DNA from: Chamaea fasciata
Lineage: Eukaryota > Chordata > Aves > Passeriformes > Sylviidae
Assembly (NCBI GenBank): GCA_029207755.1
Contig: JARCOQ010000006.1
Coordinates: 66,004,093 to 66,068,092, forward strand
Direction: 5' to 3'
Length of the DNA: 64,000 nucleotides
The notes under the pieces were generated by a model. It was given only the letters and a program-made list of their open reading frames with translations. It searched no databases and was not told the origin of the DNA. Made by a program: the position numbers and the translations under genes. This document shows positions 46,401-58,679 of this stretch, piece after piece (within the stretch, counting starts at the first letter, position 1; each line of letters opens with the position of its first letter).

Positions 46401-47342
46401 CTGCTGCTGCTGCTGCTGCTGACCAGCACCACAGCCTGGGACAGCCCTGGCACCCCCTGAGTGCCGGTGCTGGGGCTGCTGGTCTCAGCACGCAGCTGTG
46501 GCACTCGGTTCAGCCGTATGGGTTTCACTGCCCGGCTGCCCGGGCCTTGTGCTCTCTGTCTCCAGGAACGGCGCCGGGCCTGCTCCGCCCTGGGCTGTTC
46601 CGACAGGCCGCCACTGCTGCTGCTGCTGTTTGGATCTGCACATTGGAGAGAGGAGAGGGCAAGTGGTGTGAGCAGCTGCGCAGGGCTCGGGTGATGTCCG
46701 TGCAGGATTGTCCCCAAGGCCTTGCCGGGCTGGCTTAAGGGCAGGGGAGGCATATGTGCCCACAGGCCAGCCTGGCCCCGCTGGCCCAAGAGAGCCAGAG
46801 GGAGTCTACCCTGGGTCGTTGTTGGAGCTCCTGCTTCCCCTTGCTGCAGCTCTTGACCGCTCCCCCACTGCCAGCCGTGGGGAGGGAGATTTTGCTCTCA
46901 CCTTGCTTCTTCCCAGGAGGACACTTCTCAGCAGTGTTGTGCACCATTTTGGATAGGGAGCAGTGCCTGGAAGGTCTGTGCTGCAGGCCTTTCTCCTCCT
47001 GACAAAGCATCCCAGTCCTTGTTTGGACAGAGAGAGAGGCGTTTGTGGTGCCTCAGAGGCACCAGAACTCGCCAGTAGCCTTGGGCAAGCTCCTTCTCCT
47101 CGATCCTGTCCTCAGCTCTGCAAGTTGTGTTGCCACCTTTGTGCCTTAGGGCTGGGTGATGATGTCACACTAGTCCCTGTCACCCACTGCCCTAATTCGG
47201 GGAGGCTATCCTTGTGGGTGCTGACAGTGACTTTGTCAATGCCAGGCACGGCTGTAAGGAGAAAAACAGAAATGGGAACAGGTTCATCAACAGGTTGGCG
47301 GGCTTAAGGAGACTTAGGTCTTACTACAGGTCATCAGTGGTG
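43482..47342 (+). repeat. Array unit 12 (3861 bp)
   Basis: The longest unit. Three internal repeats, plus an expanded T-rich tract of about 55 bp at 43922-43976. Confidence 0.95.
45608..47251 (-). CDS. Array gene copy 12, exons C-D-E (three internal repeats)
   Basis: Exons C 47145-47251 (GC donor), D 46902-46998, E 45608-46635; 357 residues from the exon D start. Same 69-65-69 order as copy 11 at 45827-46435, with SVVVVRSS in the middle repeat and the common SMKDKR tail. Confidence 0.52.
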
Positions 47343-47788
47343 ATTAGGTCATACTAACCAGTCCTAATTCATTCTTTTGACAGCTCTAAGAGTACAGTTG
47401 ATTGATTCATTCATTCTTTAAAAGAAGAGTTGTTCTGTGATACATTGGGCATATTGCTTGGGTCAGCCTCCTTAAAGGAAAATCAGAGTATTACCTACGG
47501 TCTCAAATGAAGCTTCTGAACCAACTTTAAGTACTCATGTGTTTTTCCCGAAAGATAAAGTCTCTGAGGCCGTGGAAACTTCAGGATTGGGGTGGGCAAG
47601 CATGGCAGGAATTTGAGAAGATTGGTGCCCTGTAGGCACTGGGGGGCTCTGAAGTCTCCCTGGAGCCTTCTCTTCTCCAGGCTGAACAAGCTCAGCTCTC
47701 TCAGCCCATCTCCAGAGCAGAACTGCTCCAGCCCTTGGATCATGGCTGCAACCCTCCTCTGGACTCACTCCAGAAGTTCCATGTGTTT

Positions 47789-47826
<38 letters not shown>

Positions 47827-50800
47827 GTGGAGACCCCAGATGTGGGTGCAGAATTACTTTTGGGTTCAGGCAAGCGTTTGTTCATCACAGTTACTCCCAC
47901 AAGCCAGCCCAGGTGGGAGCAGAGCTCCTTCCACCCCACCCACCCTGTTTCCATCCCTTCTTCAGCACATCCCATGGTGCTTTTTTCTGCTGCTTCCCAG
48001 GAGCTGTTTGCTCTTGCCCTGCCCTGACTGCTGGACCCGTCTGTGGACACTGCACAGCGATCTGTTGCCAGCTCTCTGGATTCTGAAGGAAAACCCAAGC
48101 AAATCTCTGAATCAAAGTAAAGGTGTCTTGCAAACTTAACCTAATCCTTTGTAAAGCTGTATTAAGGCCAAATTAAATTCAAATCTGTGGGTTCATTTTC
48201 CTCTTAGGCTTTATTCCTCGTTTGTTTGAGAGAGCTGGTGAGTCTTTTAGGACTCATGGTACCTTGGTTCCCTTTCAGAATGGAACAAATCTGAGACTTT
48301 TCCAGCCAGTTTTTCTTTAAATACCACGAGTTTTCATTCCCCTTTCATTTAAAATACTTCCACAATTTAATATGAAATGCTGGGTAGCAAACCCGGTAGC
48401 ACTTCCAGACAGAAAGAAGTATGTTGTGTGTAACTCCAAATGTGAATTCTCCTTGCAAAGTGATGGCTTTCCACTGAGGTGGATCAAACAGATGCTCAGT
48501 TGGATGCTGGTGCTGAAGCACTTTTCTCTTGTGGCTTGAGTGTCTGATGGCAACAGCCTGAGATTTTAATAGCAGAAAGAAGGGAATTCCTACTAACCTT
48601 CCCCGGAGAACTGTCACTTGTACAGTCTTTTCCAGCCTCGTCTAGTCTGACCTGCATCTTCTCCAAAACTTGGTCAATTTTTAAATACTTTTTAAACTTT
48701 TTGTGTACCATTTGCAGAGAACAGGAGGGTGCTGGCTATTTTTTTCACAAAATACACGCTACTCTGTGAGTGAGGTGGTCCTCCGTTCTCCCCAGAGCAA
48801 CCTTTACCTGTCAGCTCTGCTGCTTCTCAAGGATGGGATGCTGGTGCTGGTGTGGATAAACAGATTTTCTCCCATTTTCAGCACAGGTGATGGAGGGAGA
48901 GGAGCTGTTGGCCAAGAGCCTCATGGTGCCAGCACCTCCTGACATGCAGGAGCTGAAAAACTAGAGGTTTTGCCCTTGTTGCATTCAGTGGATTTCTAAT
49001 TTTACTTCAAGCTAATTGCTTCCTCGTCCTGGGAGGTGCCAGGGAGATGCCCAAGGGGACACAAGGACAAAGATTTTAGCAAGATCTATTGCCATAAGAC
49101 AAGGGGTGTTGGTTTTAAACTGGAGGAGGGATGATTCAAATGAGCTTCAAGGAAGAATTTTTTAATCAATGAGGGTGATAAAAATGCTGTGGTCTCTGCC
49201 ACAGGTTGCCCAGAGATGCTGTGGAAACATTCCAGGTTGGATGGGGCTTGGAACAAGCTGACTAGTTGAAGGTGTCCTTGCTTATTGCAGGGAGGGTGGA
49301 AGTAAATGAGATTTAAAGTGTCTCCCAAGCCAAACCATTGTACGATTTTACGATCATCTCATCCAACTTCACTGCTCCAACATGATTCCCATGAGCATGC
49401 AGGAGGCTGGGAAAAGGAATGTGGGCTCTCCCAGTTCAAACAAACAGAAAAGTTTATTTTGATGGCTGAGGGGGACGAGCACCAGAGGGTGATGCTCGTC
49501 TGATCCTGCTCTGGTTTTCAGGCCGACTGTACAGCTTTTTCTCCTGCTGCTGTTGCCGCCGGACGTGTCTCATCCGGATTGGCCCAAGCTGGGAGCGTTT
49601 GTCCTTCATGGAGCCAGCGAAGAGCCAGGGTGGTCTGTATGGAGCTGCTTGTCTGCTGGGTGACTGAGTGTCCTGGGACAGCCCTGGCACCCCCTGAGTG
49701 GCGGTGCTGGGGCTGCTGGTCTCAATACTTTGGGCCAGCACATCGTCGATCCGGCGGCGTTTTGCTGCCGGGCTCCTGAGTGACTGTGGCTCTGTGGCGC
49801 CGTCTGGATGGCCTCTTTTCAAGCTCTGCTTTTTGCACGGGAAGCTGCTGCTGCTGCTGCTGCTGACCAGCACCACAGCCTGGGACAGCCCTGGCACCCC
49901 CTGAGTGGCGGTGCTGGAGCTGCTGGTCTCAATACTTTGGGCGATCCGGCGGTGTTTTGCTGCCGGGCTCCTGAGTGTCTGTGGCTCTGTGGGGCCCTCT
50001 GGATGGCCTCTGTTCAAGCTCTGCTTTTTGCCGGGGAAGCTGCTGCTGCTGCTGCTTCTGACCAGAACCACACTTTGAGACAGCCCTGGCACCCCCTGAG
50101 TGGCGGTGCTGGGGCTGCTGGCCTCAGTATTTTGGGCCAGCACATCGTCGATCCGGCGGCGTTTTGCTGCCGGGCTCCTGAGTGACTGTGGCTCTGTGAC
50201 GCCCTCTGGATGGCCTCTCTTCAAGCTCTGCTTTTTGCAGGGGAAGCTGCTGCTGCTGCTGCTGCTGACCAGCACCACAGCCTGGGACAGCCCTGGCACC
50301 CCCTGAGTGCCGGTGCTGGGGCTGCTGGTCTCAGCACGCAGCTGTGGCACTCGGTTCAGCCGTATGGGTTTCACTGCCCGGCTGCCCGGGCCTTGTGCTC
50401 TCTGTCTCCAGGAACGGCGCCGGGCCTGCTCCGCCCTGGGCTGTTCCGACAGGCCGCCACTGCTGCTGCTGCTGTTTGGATCTGCACATTGGAGAGAGGA
50501 GAGGGCAAGTGGTGTGAGCAGCTGCGCAGGGCTCGGGTGATGTCCGTGCAGGATTGTCCCCAAGGCCTTGCCGGGCTGGCTTAAGGGCAGGGGAGGCATA
50601 TGTGCCCACAGGCCAGCCTGGCCCCGCTGGCCCAAGAGAGCCAGAGGGAGTCTACCCTGGGTCGTTGTTGGAGCTCCTGCTTCCCCTTGCTGCAGCTCTT
50701 GACCGCTCCCCCACTGCCAGCCGTGGGGAGGGAGATTTTGCTCTCACCTTGCTTCTTCCCAGGAGGACACTTCTCAGCAGTGTTGTGCACCATTTTGGAT

Positions 50801-51188
50801 AGGGAGCAGTGCCTGGAAGGTCTGTGCTGCAGGCCTTTCTCCTCCTGACAAAGCATCCCAGTCCTTGTTTGGACAGAGAGAGAGGCGTTTGTGGTGCCTC
50901 AGAGGCACCAGAACTCGCCAGTAGCCTTGGGCAAGCTCCTTCTCCTCGATCCTGTCCTCAGCTCTGCAAGTTGTGTTGCCACCTTTGTACCTTAGGGCTG
51001 GGTGATGATGTCACACTAGTCCCTGTCACCCACTGCCCTAATTCGGGGAGGCTATCCTTGTGGGTGCTGACAGTGACTTTGTCAATGCCAGGCACGGCTG
51101 TAAGGAGAAAAACAGAAATGGGAACAGGTTCATCAACAGGTTGGCGGGCTTAAGGAGACTTAGGTCTTACTACAGGTCATCAGTGGTG
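47343..51188 (+). repeat. Array unit 13 (3846 bp)
   Basis: Three internal repeats. The T tract is a pure run of 33 T (47790-47822). It shares GGGAATTCC with units 14, 15 and 17. Confidence 0.95.
49454..51097 (-). CDS. Array gene copy 13, exons C-D-E (three internal repeats)
   Basis: Exons C 50991-51097 (GT donor), D 50748-50844, E 49454-50481; 357 residues from the exon D start. Repeat block 49673-50281. The tail has SQLGPIRMRHVRRQQQQEKK, two changes shared only with copy 14. SSSSTATQ (Pro to Ser) is private. Confidence 0.55.
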
Positions 51189-51634
51189 ATTAGGTCATAC
51201 TAACCAGTCCTAATTCATTCTTTTGACAGCTCTAAGAGTACAGTTGATTGATTCATTCATTCTTTAAAAGAAGAGTTGTTCTGTGATACATTGGGCATAT
51301 TGCTTGGGTCAGCCTCCTTAAAGGAAAATCAGAGTATTACCTACGGTCTCAAATGAAGCTTCTGAACCAACTTTAAGTACTCATGTGTTTTTCCCGAAAG
51401 ATAAAGTCTCTGAGGCCGTGGAAACTTCAGGATTGGGGTGGGCAAGCATGGCAGGAATTTGAGAAGATTGGTGCCCTGTAGGCACTGGGGGGCTCTGAAG
51501 TCTCCCTGGAGCCTTCTCTTCTCCAGGCTGAACAAGCTCAGCTCTCTCAGCCCATCTCCAGAGCAGAACTGCTCCAGCCCTTGGATCATGGCTGCAACCC
51601 TCCTCTGGACTCACTCCAGAAGTTCCATGTGTTT

Positions 51635-51677
<43 letters not shown>

Positions 51678-54600
51678 GTGGAGACCCCAGATGTGGGTGC
51701 AGAATTACTTTTGGGTTCAGGCAAGCGTTTGTTCATCACAGTTACTCCCACAAGCCAGCCCAGGTGGGAGCAGAGCTCCTTCCACCCCACCCACCCTGTT
51801 TCCATCCCTTCTTCAGCACATCCCATGGTGCTTTTTTCTGCTGCTTCCCAGGAGCTGTTTGCTCTTGCCCTGCCCTGACTGCTGGACCCGTCTGTGGACA
51901 CTGCACAGCGATCTGTTGCCAGCTCTCTGGATTCTGAAGGAAAACCCAAGCAAATCTCTGAATCAAAGTAAAGGTGTCTTGCAAACTTAACCTAATCCTT
52001 TGTAAAGCTGTATTAAGGCCAAATTAAATTCAAATCTGTGGGTTCATTTTCCTCTTAGGCTTTATTCCTCGTTTGTTTGAGAGAGCTGGTGAGTCTTTTA
52101 GGACTCATGGTACCTTGGTTCCCTTTCAGAATGGAACAAATCTGAGACTTTTCCAGCCAGTTTTTCTTTAAATACCACGAGTTTTCATTCCCCTTTCATT
52201 TAAAATACTTCCACAATTTAATATGAAATGCTGGGTAGCAAACCCGGTAGCACTTCCAGACAGAAAGAAGTATGTTGTGTGTAACTCCAAATGTGAATTC
52301 TCCTTGCAAAGTGATGGCTTTCCACTGAGGTGGATCAAACAGATGCTCAGTTGGATGCTGGTGCTGAAGCACTTTTCTCTTGTGGCTTGAGTGTCTGATG
52401 GCAACAGCCTGAGATTTTAATAGCAGAAAGAAGGGAATTCCTACTAACCTTCCCCGGAGAACTGTCACTTGTACAGTCTTTTCCAGCCTCGTCTAGTCTG
52501 ACCTGCATCTTCTCCAAAACTTGGTCAGTTTTTAAATACTTTTTAAACTTTTTGTGTACCATTTGCAGAGAACAGGAGGGTGCTGGCTATTTTTTTCACA
52601 AAATACACGCTACTCTGTGAGTGAGGTGGTCCTCCGTTCTCCCCAGAGCAACCTTTACCTGTCAGCTCTGCTGCTTCTCAAGGATGGGATGCTGGTGCTG
52701 GTGTGGATAAACAGATTTTCTCCCATTTTCAGCACAGGTGATGGAGGGAGAGGAGCTGTTGGCCAAGAGCCTCATGGTGCCAGCACCTCCTGACATGCAG
52801 GAGCTGAAAAACTAGAGGTTTTGCCCTTGTTGCATTCAGTGGATTTCTAATTTTACTTCAAGCTAATTGCTTCCTCGTCCTGGGAGGTGCCAGGGAGATG
52901 CCCAAGGGGACACAAGGACAAAGATTTTAGCAAGATCTATTGCCATAAGACAAGGGGTGTTGGTTTTAAACTGGAGGAGGGATGATTCAAATGAGCTTCA
53001 AGGAAGAATTTTTTAATCAATGAGGGTGATAAAAATGCTGTGGTCTCTGCCACAGGTTGCCCAGAGATGCTGTGGAAACATTCCAGGTTGGATGGGGCTT
53101 GGAACAAGCTGACTAGTTGAAGGTGTCCTTGCTTATTGCAGGGAGGGTGGAAGTAAATGAGATTTAAAGTGTCTCCCAAGCCAAACCATTGTACGATTTT
53201 ACGATCATCTCATCCAACTTCACTGCTCCAACATGATTCCCATGAGCATGCAGGAGGCTGGGAAAAGGAATGTGGGCTCTCCCAGTTCAAACAAACAGAA
53301 AAGTTTATTTTGATGGCTGAGGGGGACGAGCACCAGAGGGTGATGCTCGTCTGATCCTGCTCTGGTTTTCAGGCCGACTGTACAGCTTTTTCTCCTGCTG
53401 CTGTTGCCGCCGGACGTGTCTCATCCGGATTGGCCCAAGCTGGGAGCGTTTGTCCTTCATGGAGCCAGCGAAGAGCCAGGGTGGTCTGTATGGAGCTGCT
53501 TGTCTGCTGGGTGACTGAGTGTCCTGGGACAGCCCTGGCACCCCCTGAGTGGCGGTGCTGGGGCTGCTGGTCTCAATACTTTGGGCCAGCACATCGTCGA
53601 TCCGGCGGCGTTTTGCTGCCGGGCTCCTGAGTGACTGTGGCTCTGTGGCGCCGTCTGGATGGCCTCTTTTCAAGCTCTGCTTTTTGCACGGGAAGCTGCT
53701 GCTGCTGCTGCTGCTGACCAGCACCACAGCCTGGGACAGCCCTGGCACCCCCTGAGTGGCGGTGCTGGGGCTGCTGGTCTCAATACTTTGGGCGATCCGG
53801 CGGTGTTTTGCTGCCGGGCTCCTGAGTGTCTGTGGCTCTGTGGGGCCCTCTGGATGGCCTCTGTTCAAGCTCTGCTTTTTGCCGGGGAAGCTGCTGCTGC
53901 TGCTGCTTCTGACCAGAACCACACTTTGAGACAGCCCTGGCACCCCCTGAGTGGCGGTGCTGGGGCTGCTGGCCTCAGTATTTTGGGCCAGCACATCGTC
54001 GATCCGGCGGCGTTTTGCTGCCGGGCTCCTGAGTGACTGTGGCTCTGTGACGCCCTCTGGATGGCCTCTCTTCAAGCTCTGCTTTTTGCAGGGGAAGCTG
54101 CTGCTGCTGCTGCTGCTGACCAGCACCACAGCCTGGGACAGCCCTGGCACCCCCTGAGTGCCGGTGCTGGGGCTGCTGGTCTCAGCACGCAGCTGTGGCA
54201 CTCGGTTCAGCCGTATGGGTTTCACTGCCCGGCTGCCCGGGCCTTGTGCTCTCTGTCTCCAGGAACGGCGCCGGGCCTGCTCCGCCCTGGGCTGTTCCGA
54301 CAGGCCGCCACTGCTGCTGCTGCTGTTTGGATCTGCACATTGGAGAGAGGAGAGGGCAAGTGGTGTGAGCAGCTGCGCAGGGCTCGGGTGATGTCCGTGC
54401 AGGATTGTCCCCAAGGCCTTGCCGGGCTGGCTTAAGGGCAGGGGAGGCATATGTGCCCACAGGCCAGCCTGGCCCCGCTGGCCCAAGAGAGCCAGAGGGA
54501 GTCTACCCTGGGTCGTTGTTGGAGCTCCTGCTTCCCCTTGCTGCAGCTCTTGACCGCTCCCCCACTGCCAGCCGTGGGGAGGGAGATTTTGCTCTCACCT

Positions 54601-55039
54601 TGCTTCTTCCCAGGAGGACACTTCTCAGCAGTGTTGTGCACCATTTTGGATAGGGAGCAGTGCCTGGAAGGTCTGTGCTGCAGGCCTTTCTCCTCCTGAC
54701 AAAGCATCCCAGTCCTTGTTTGGACAGAGAGAGAGGCGTTTGTGGTGCCTCAGAGGCACCAGAACTCGCCAGTAGCCTTGGGCAAGCTCCTTCTCCTCGA
54801 TCCTGTCCTCAGCTCTGCAAGTTGTGTTGCCACCTTTGTGCCTTAGGGCTGGGTGATGATGTCACACTAGTCCCTGTCACCCACTGCCCTAATTCGGGGA
54901 GGCTATCCTTGTGGGTGCTGACAGTGACTTTGTCAATGCCAGGCACGGCTGTAAGGAGAAAAACAGAAATGGGAACAGGTTCATCAACAGGTTGGCGGGC
55001 TTAAGGAGACTTAGGTCTTACTACAGGTCATCAGTGGTG
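51189..55039 (+). repeat. Array unit 14 (3851 bp)
   Basis: Close relative of unit 13. The T tract is the longest pure run in the window, 38 T (51636-51673). Confidence 0.95.
53305..54948 (-). CDS. Array gene copy 14, exons C-D-E (three internal repeats)
   Basis: Exons C 54842-54948 (GC donor), D 54599-54695, E 53305-54332; 357 residues from the exon D start. Repeat block 53524-54132. Tail as in copy 13, so the two are probably a recent duplicate pair. Confidence 0.52.
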
Positions 55040-58000
55040 ATTAGGTCATACTAACCAGTCCTAATTCATTCTTTTGACAGCTCTAAGAGTACAGTTGATT
55101 GATTCATTCATTCTTTAAAAGAAGAGTTGTTCTGTGATACATTGGGCATATTGCTTGGGTCAGCCTCCTTAAAGGAAAATCAGAGTATTACCTACGGTCT
55201 CAAATGAAGCTTCTGAACCAACTTTAAGTACTCATGTGTTTTTCCCGAAAGATAAAGTCTCTGAGGCCGTGGAAACTTCAGGATTGGGGTGGGCAAGCAT
55301 GGCAGGAATTTGAGAAGATTGGTGCCCTGTAGGCACTGGGGGGCTCTGAAGTCTCCCTGGAGCCTTCTCTTCTCCAGGCTGAACAAGCTCAGCTCTCTCA
55401 GCCCATCTCCAGAGCAGAACTGCTCCAGCCCTTGGATCATGGCTGCAACCCTCCTCTGGACTCACTCCAGAAGTTCCATGTGTTTGTTTTTTTGTTTTTT
55501 TTTTTTTTTTTTTTTTTTTTAAACGTGGAGACCCCAGATGTGGGTGCAGAATTACTTTTGGGTTCAGGCAAGCGTTTGTTCATCACAGTTACTCCCACAA
55601 GCCAGCCCAGGTGGGAGCAGAGCTCCTTCCACCCCACCCACCCTGTTTCCATCCCTTCTTCAGCACATCCCATGGTGCTTTTTTCTGCTGCTTCCCAGGA
55701 GCTGTTTGCTCTTGCCCTGCCCTGACTGCTGGACCCGTCTGTGGACACTGCACAGCGATCTGTTGCCAGCTCTCTGGATTCTGAAGGAAAACCCAAGCAA
55801 ATCTCTGAATCAAAGTAAAGGTGTCTTGCAAACTTAACCTAATCCTTTGTAAAGCTGTATTAAGGCCAAATTAAATTCAAATCTGTGGGTTCATTTTCCT
55901 CTTAGGCTTTATTCCTCGTTTGTTTGAGAGAGCTGGTGAGTCTTTTAGGACTCATGGTACCTTGGTTCCCTTTCAGAATGGAACAAATCTGAGACTTTTC
56001 CAGCCAGTTTTTCTTTAAATACCACGAGTTTTCATTCCCCTTTCATTTAAAATACTTCCACAATTTAATATGAAATGCTGGGTAGCAAACCCGGTAGCAC
56101 TTCCAGACAGAAAGAAGTATGTTGTGTGTAACTCCAAATGTGAATTCTCCTTGCAAAGTGATGGCTTTCCACTGAGGTGGATCAAACAGATGCTCAGTTG
56201 GATGCTGGTGCTGAAGCACTTTTCTCTTGTGGCTTGAGTGTCTGATGGCAACAGCCTGAGATTTTAATAGCAGAAAGAAGGGAATTCCTACTAACCTTCC
56301 CCGGAGAACTGTCACTTGTACAGTCTTTTCCAGCCTCGTCTAGTCTGACCTGCATCTTCTCCAAAACTTGGTCAATTTTTAAATACTTTTTAAACTTTTT
56401 GTGTACCATTTGCAGAGAACAGGAGGGTGCTGGCTATTTTTTTCACAAAATACACGCTACTCTGTGAGTGAGGTGGTCCTCCGTTCTCCCCAGAGCAACC
56501 TTTACCTGTCAGCTCTGCTGCTTCTCAAGGATGGGATGCTGGTGCTGGTGTGGATAAACAGATTTTCTCCCATTTTCAGCACAGGTGATGGAGGGAGAGG
56601 AGCTGTTGGCCAAGAGCCTCATGGTGCCAGCACCTCCTGACATGCAGGAGCTGAAAAACTAGAGGTTTTGCCCTTGTTGCATTCAGTGGATTTCTAATTT
56701 TACTTCAAGCTAATTGCTTCCTCGTCCTGGGAGGTGCCAGGGAGATGCCCAAGGGGACACAAGGACAAAGATTTTAGCAAGATCTATTGCCATAAGACAA
56801 GGGGTGTTGGTTTTAAACTGGAGGAGGGATGATTCAAATGAGCTTCAAGGAAGAATTTTTTAATCAATGAGGGTGATAAAAATGCTGTGGTCTCTGCCAC
56901 AGGTTGCCCAGAGATGCTGTGGAAACATTCCAGGTTGGATGGGGCTTGGAACAAGCTGACTAGTTGAAGGTGTCCTTGCTTATTGCAGGGAGGGTGGAAG
57001 TAAATGAGATTTAAAGTGTCTCCCAAGCCAAACCATTGTACGATTTTACGATCATCTCATCCAACTTCACTGCTCCAACATGATTCCCATGAGCATGCAG
57101 GAGGCTGGGAAAAGGAATGTGGGCTCTCCCAGTTCAAACAAACAGAAAAGTTTATTTTGATGGCTGAGGGGGACGAGCACCAGAGGGTGATGCTCGTCTG
57201 ATCCTGCTCTGGTTTTCAGGCCGACTGTACAGCTTTTTCTCCTGCCGCTGTTGCCGCCGGACGTGTCTCATACGGATTGGCCCAGGCTGGGAGCGTTTGT
57301 CCTTCATGGAGCCAGCGAAGAGCCAGGGTGGTCTGTATGGAGCTGCTTGTCTGCTGGGTGACTGAGTGTCCTGGGACAGCCCTGGCACCCCCTGAGTGGC
57401 GGTGCTGGGGCTGCTGGTCTCAATACTTTGGGCCAGCACATGGTCGATCCGGCGGCGTTTTGCTGCCGGGCTCCTGAGTGACTGTGGCTCTGTGGCGCCG
57501 TCTGGATGGCCTCTTTTCAAGCTCTGCTTTTTGCACGGGAAGCTGCTGCTGCTGCTGCTGCTGACCAGCACCACAGCCTGGGACAGCCCTGGCACCCCCT
57601 GAGTGGCGGTGCTGGGGCTGCTGGTCTCAATACTTTGGGCGATCCGGCGGTGTTTTGCTGCCGGGCTCCTGAGTGTCTGTGGCTCTGTGGGGCCCTCTGG
57701 ATGGCCTCTGTTCAAGCTCTGCTTTTTGCCGGGGAAGCTGCTGCTGCTGCTGCTTCTGACCAGAACCACACTTTGAGACAGCCCTGGCACCCCCTGAGTG
57801 CCGGTGCTGGGGCTGCTGGTCTCAGCACGCAGCAGTGGCACTCGGTTCAGCCGTATGGGTTTCACTGCCCGGCTGCCCGGGCCTTGTGCTCTCTGTCTCC
57901 AGGAACGGCGCCGGGCCTGCTCCGCCCTGGGCTGTCTCGACAGGCTGCCGCTGCTGCTGCTGCTGTTTGGATCTGCACATTGGAGAGAGGAGAGGGCAAG

Positions 58001-58679
58001 TGGTGTGAGCAGCTGCGCAGGGCTCGGGTGATGTCCGTGCAGGATTGTCCCCAAGGCCTTGCCGGGCTGGCTTAAGGGCAGGGGAGGCATATGTGCCCAC
58101 AGGCCAGCCTGGCCCCGCTGGCCCAAGAGAGCCAGAGGGAGTCTACCCTGGGTCGTTGTTGGAGCTCCTGCTTCCCCTTGCTGCAGCTCTTGACCGCTCC
58201 CCCACTGCCAGCCGTGGGGAGGGAGATTTTGCTCTCACCTTGCTTCTTCCCAGGAGGACACTTCTCAGCAGTGTTGTGCACCATTGTGGATAGGGAGCAG
58301 TGCCTGGAAGGTCTGTGCTGCAGGCCTTTCTCCTCCTGACAAAGCATCCCAGTCCTTGTTTGGACAGAGAGAGAGGCGTTTGTGGTGCCTCAGAGGCACC
58401 AGAACTCGCCAGTAGCCTTGGGCAAGCTCCTTCTCCTCGATCCTGTCCTCAGCTCTGCAAGTTGTGTTGCCACCTTTGTACCTTAGGGCTGGGTGATGAT
58501 GTCACACTAGTCCCTGTCACCCACTGCCCTAATTCGGGGAGGCTATCCTTGTGGGTGCTGACAGTGACTTTGTCAATGCCAGGCACGGCTGTAAGGAGAA
58601 AAACAGAAATGGGAACAGGTTCATCAACAGGTTGGCGGGCTTAAGGAGACTTAGGTCTTACTACAGGTCATCAGTGGTG
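55040..58679 (+). repeat. Array unit 15 (3640 bp)
   Basis: The left part resembles units 13-14, but exon E has only two repeats and ends in the GGTCGATCC form seen otherwise in the short units, so this unit is a mosaic. Confidence 0.95.
57152..58588 (-). CDS. Array gene copy 15, exons C-D-E (two internal repeats)
   Basis: Exons C 58482-58588, D 58239-58335, E 57152-57972; 288 residues from the exon D start. Lacks the first 69-residue repeat of copies 11-14 and keeps the 65 (SVVLVRSS) and 69 (HPDGATEPQS) repeats at 57371-57772. The last repeat ends RRRIDHVLAQ, as in the short copies. N-block private: GSLSRQPRAEQ. Confidence 0.55.
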
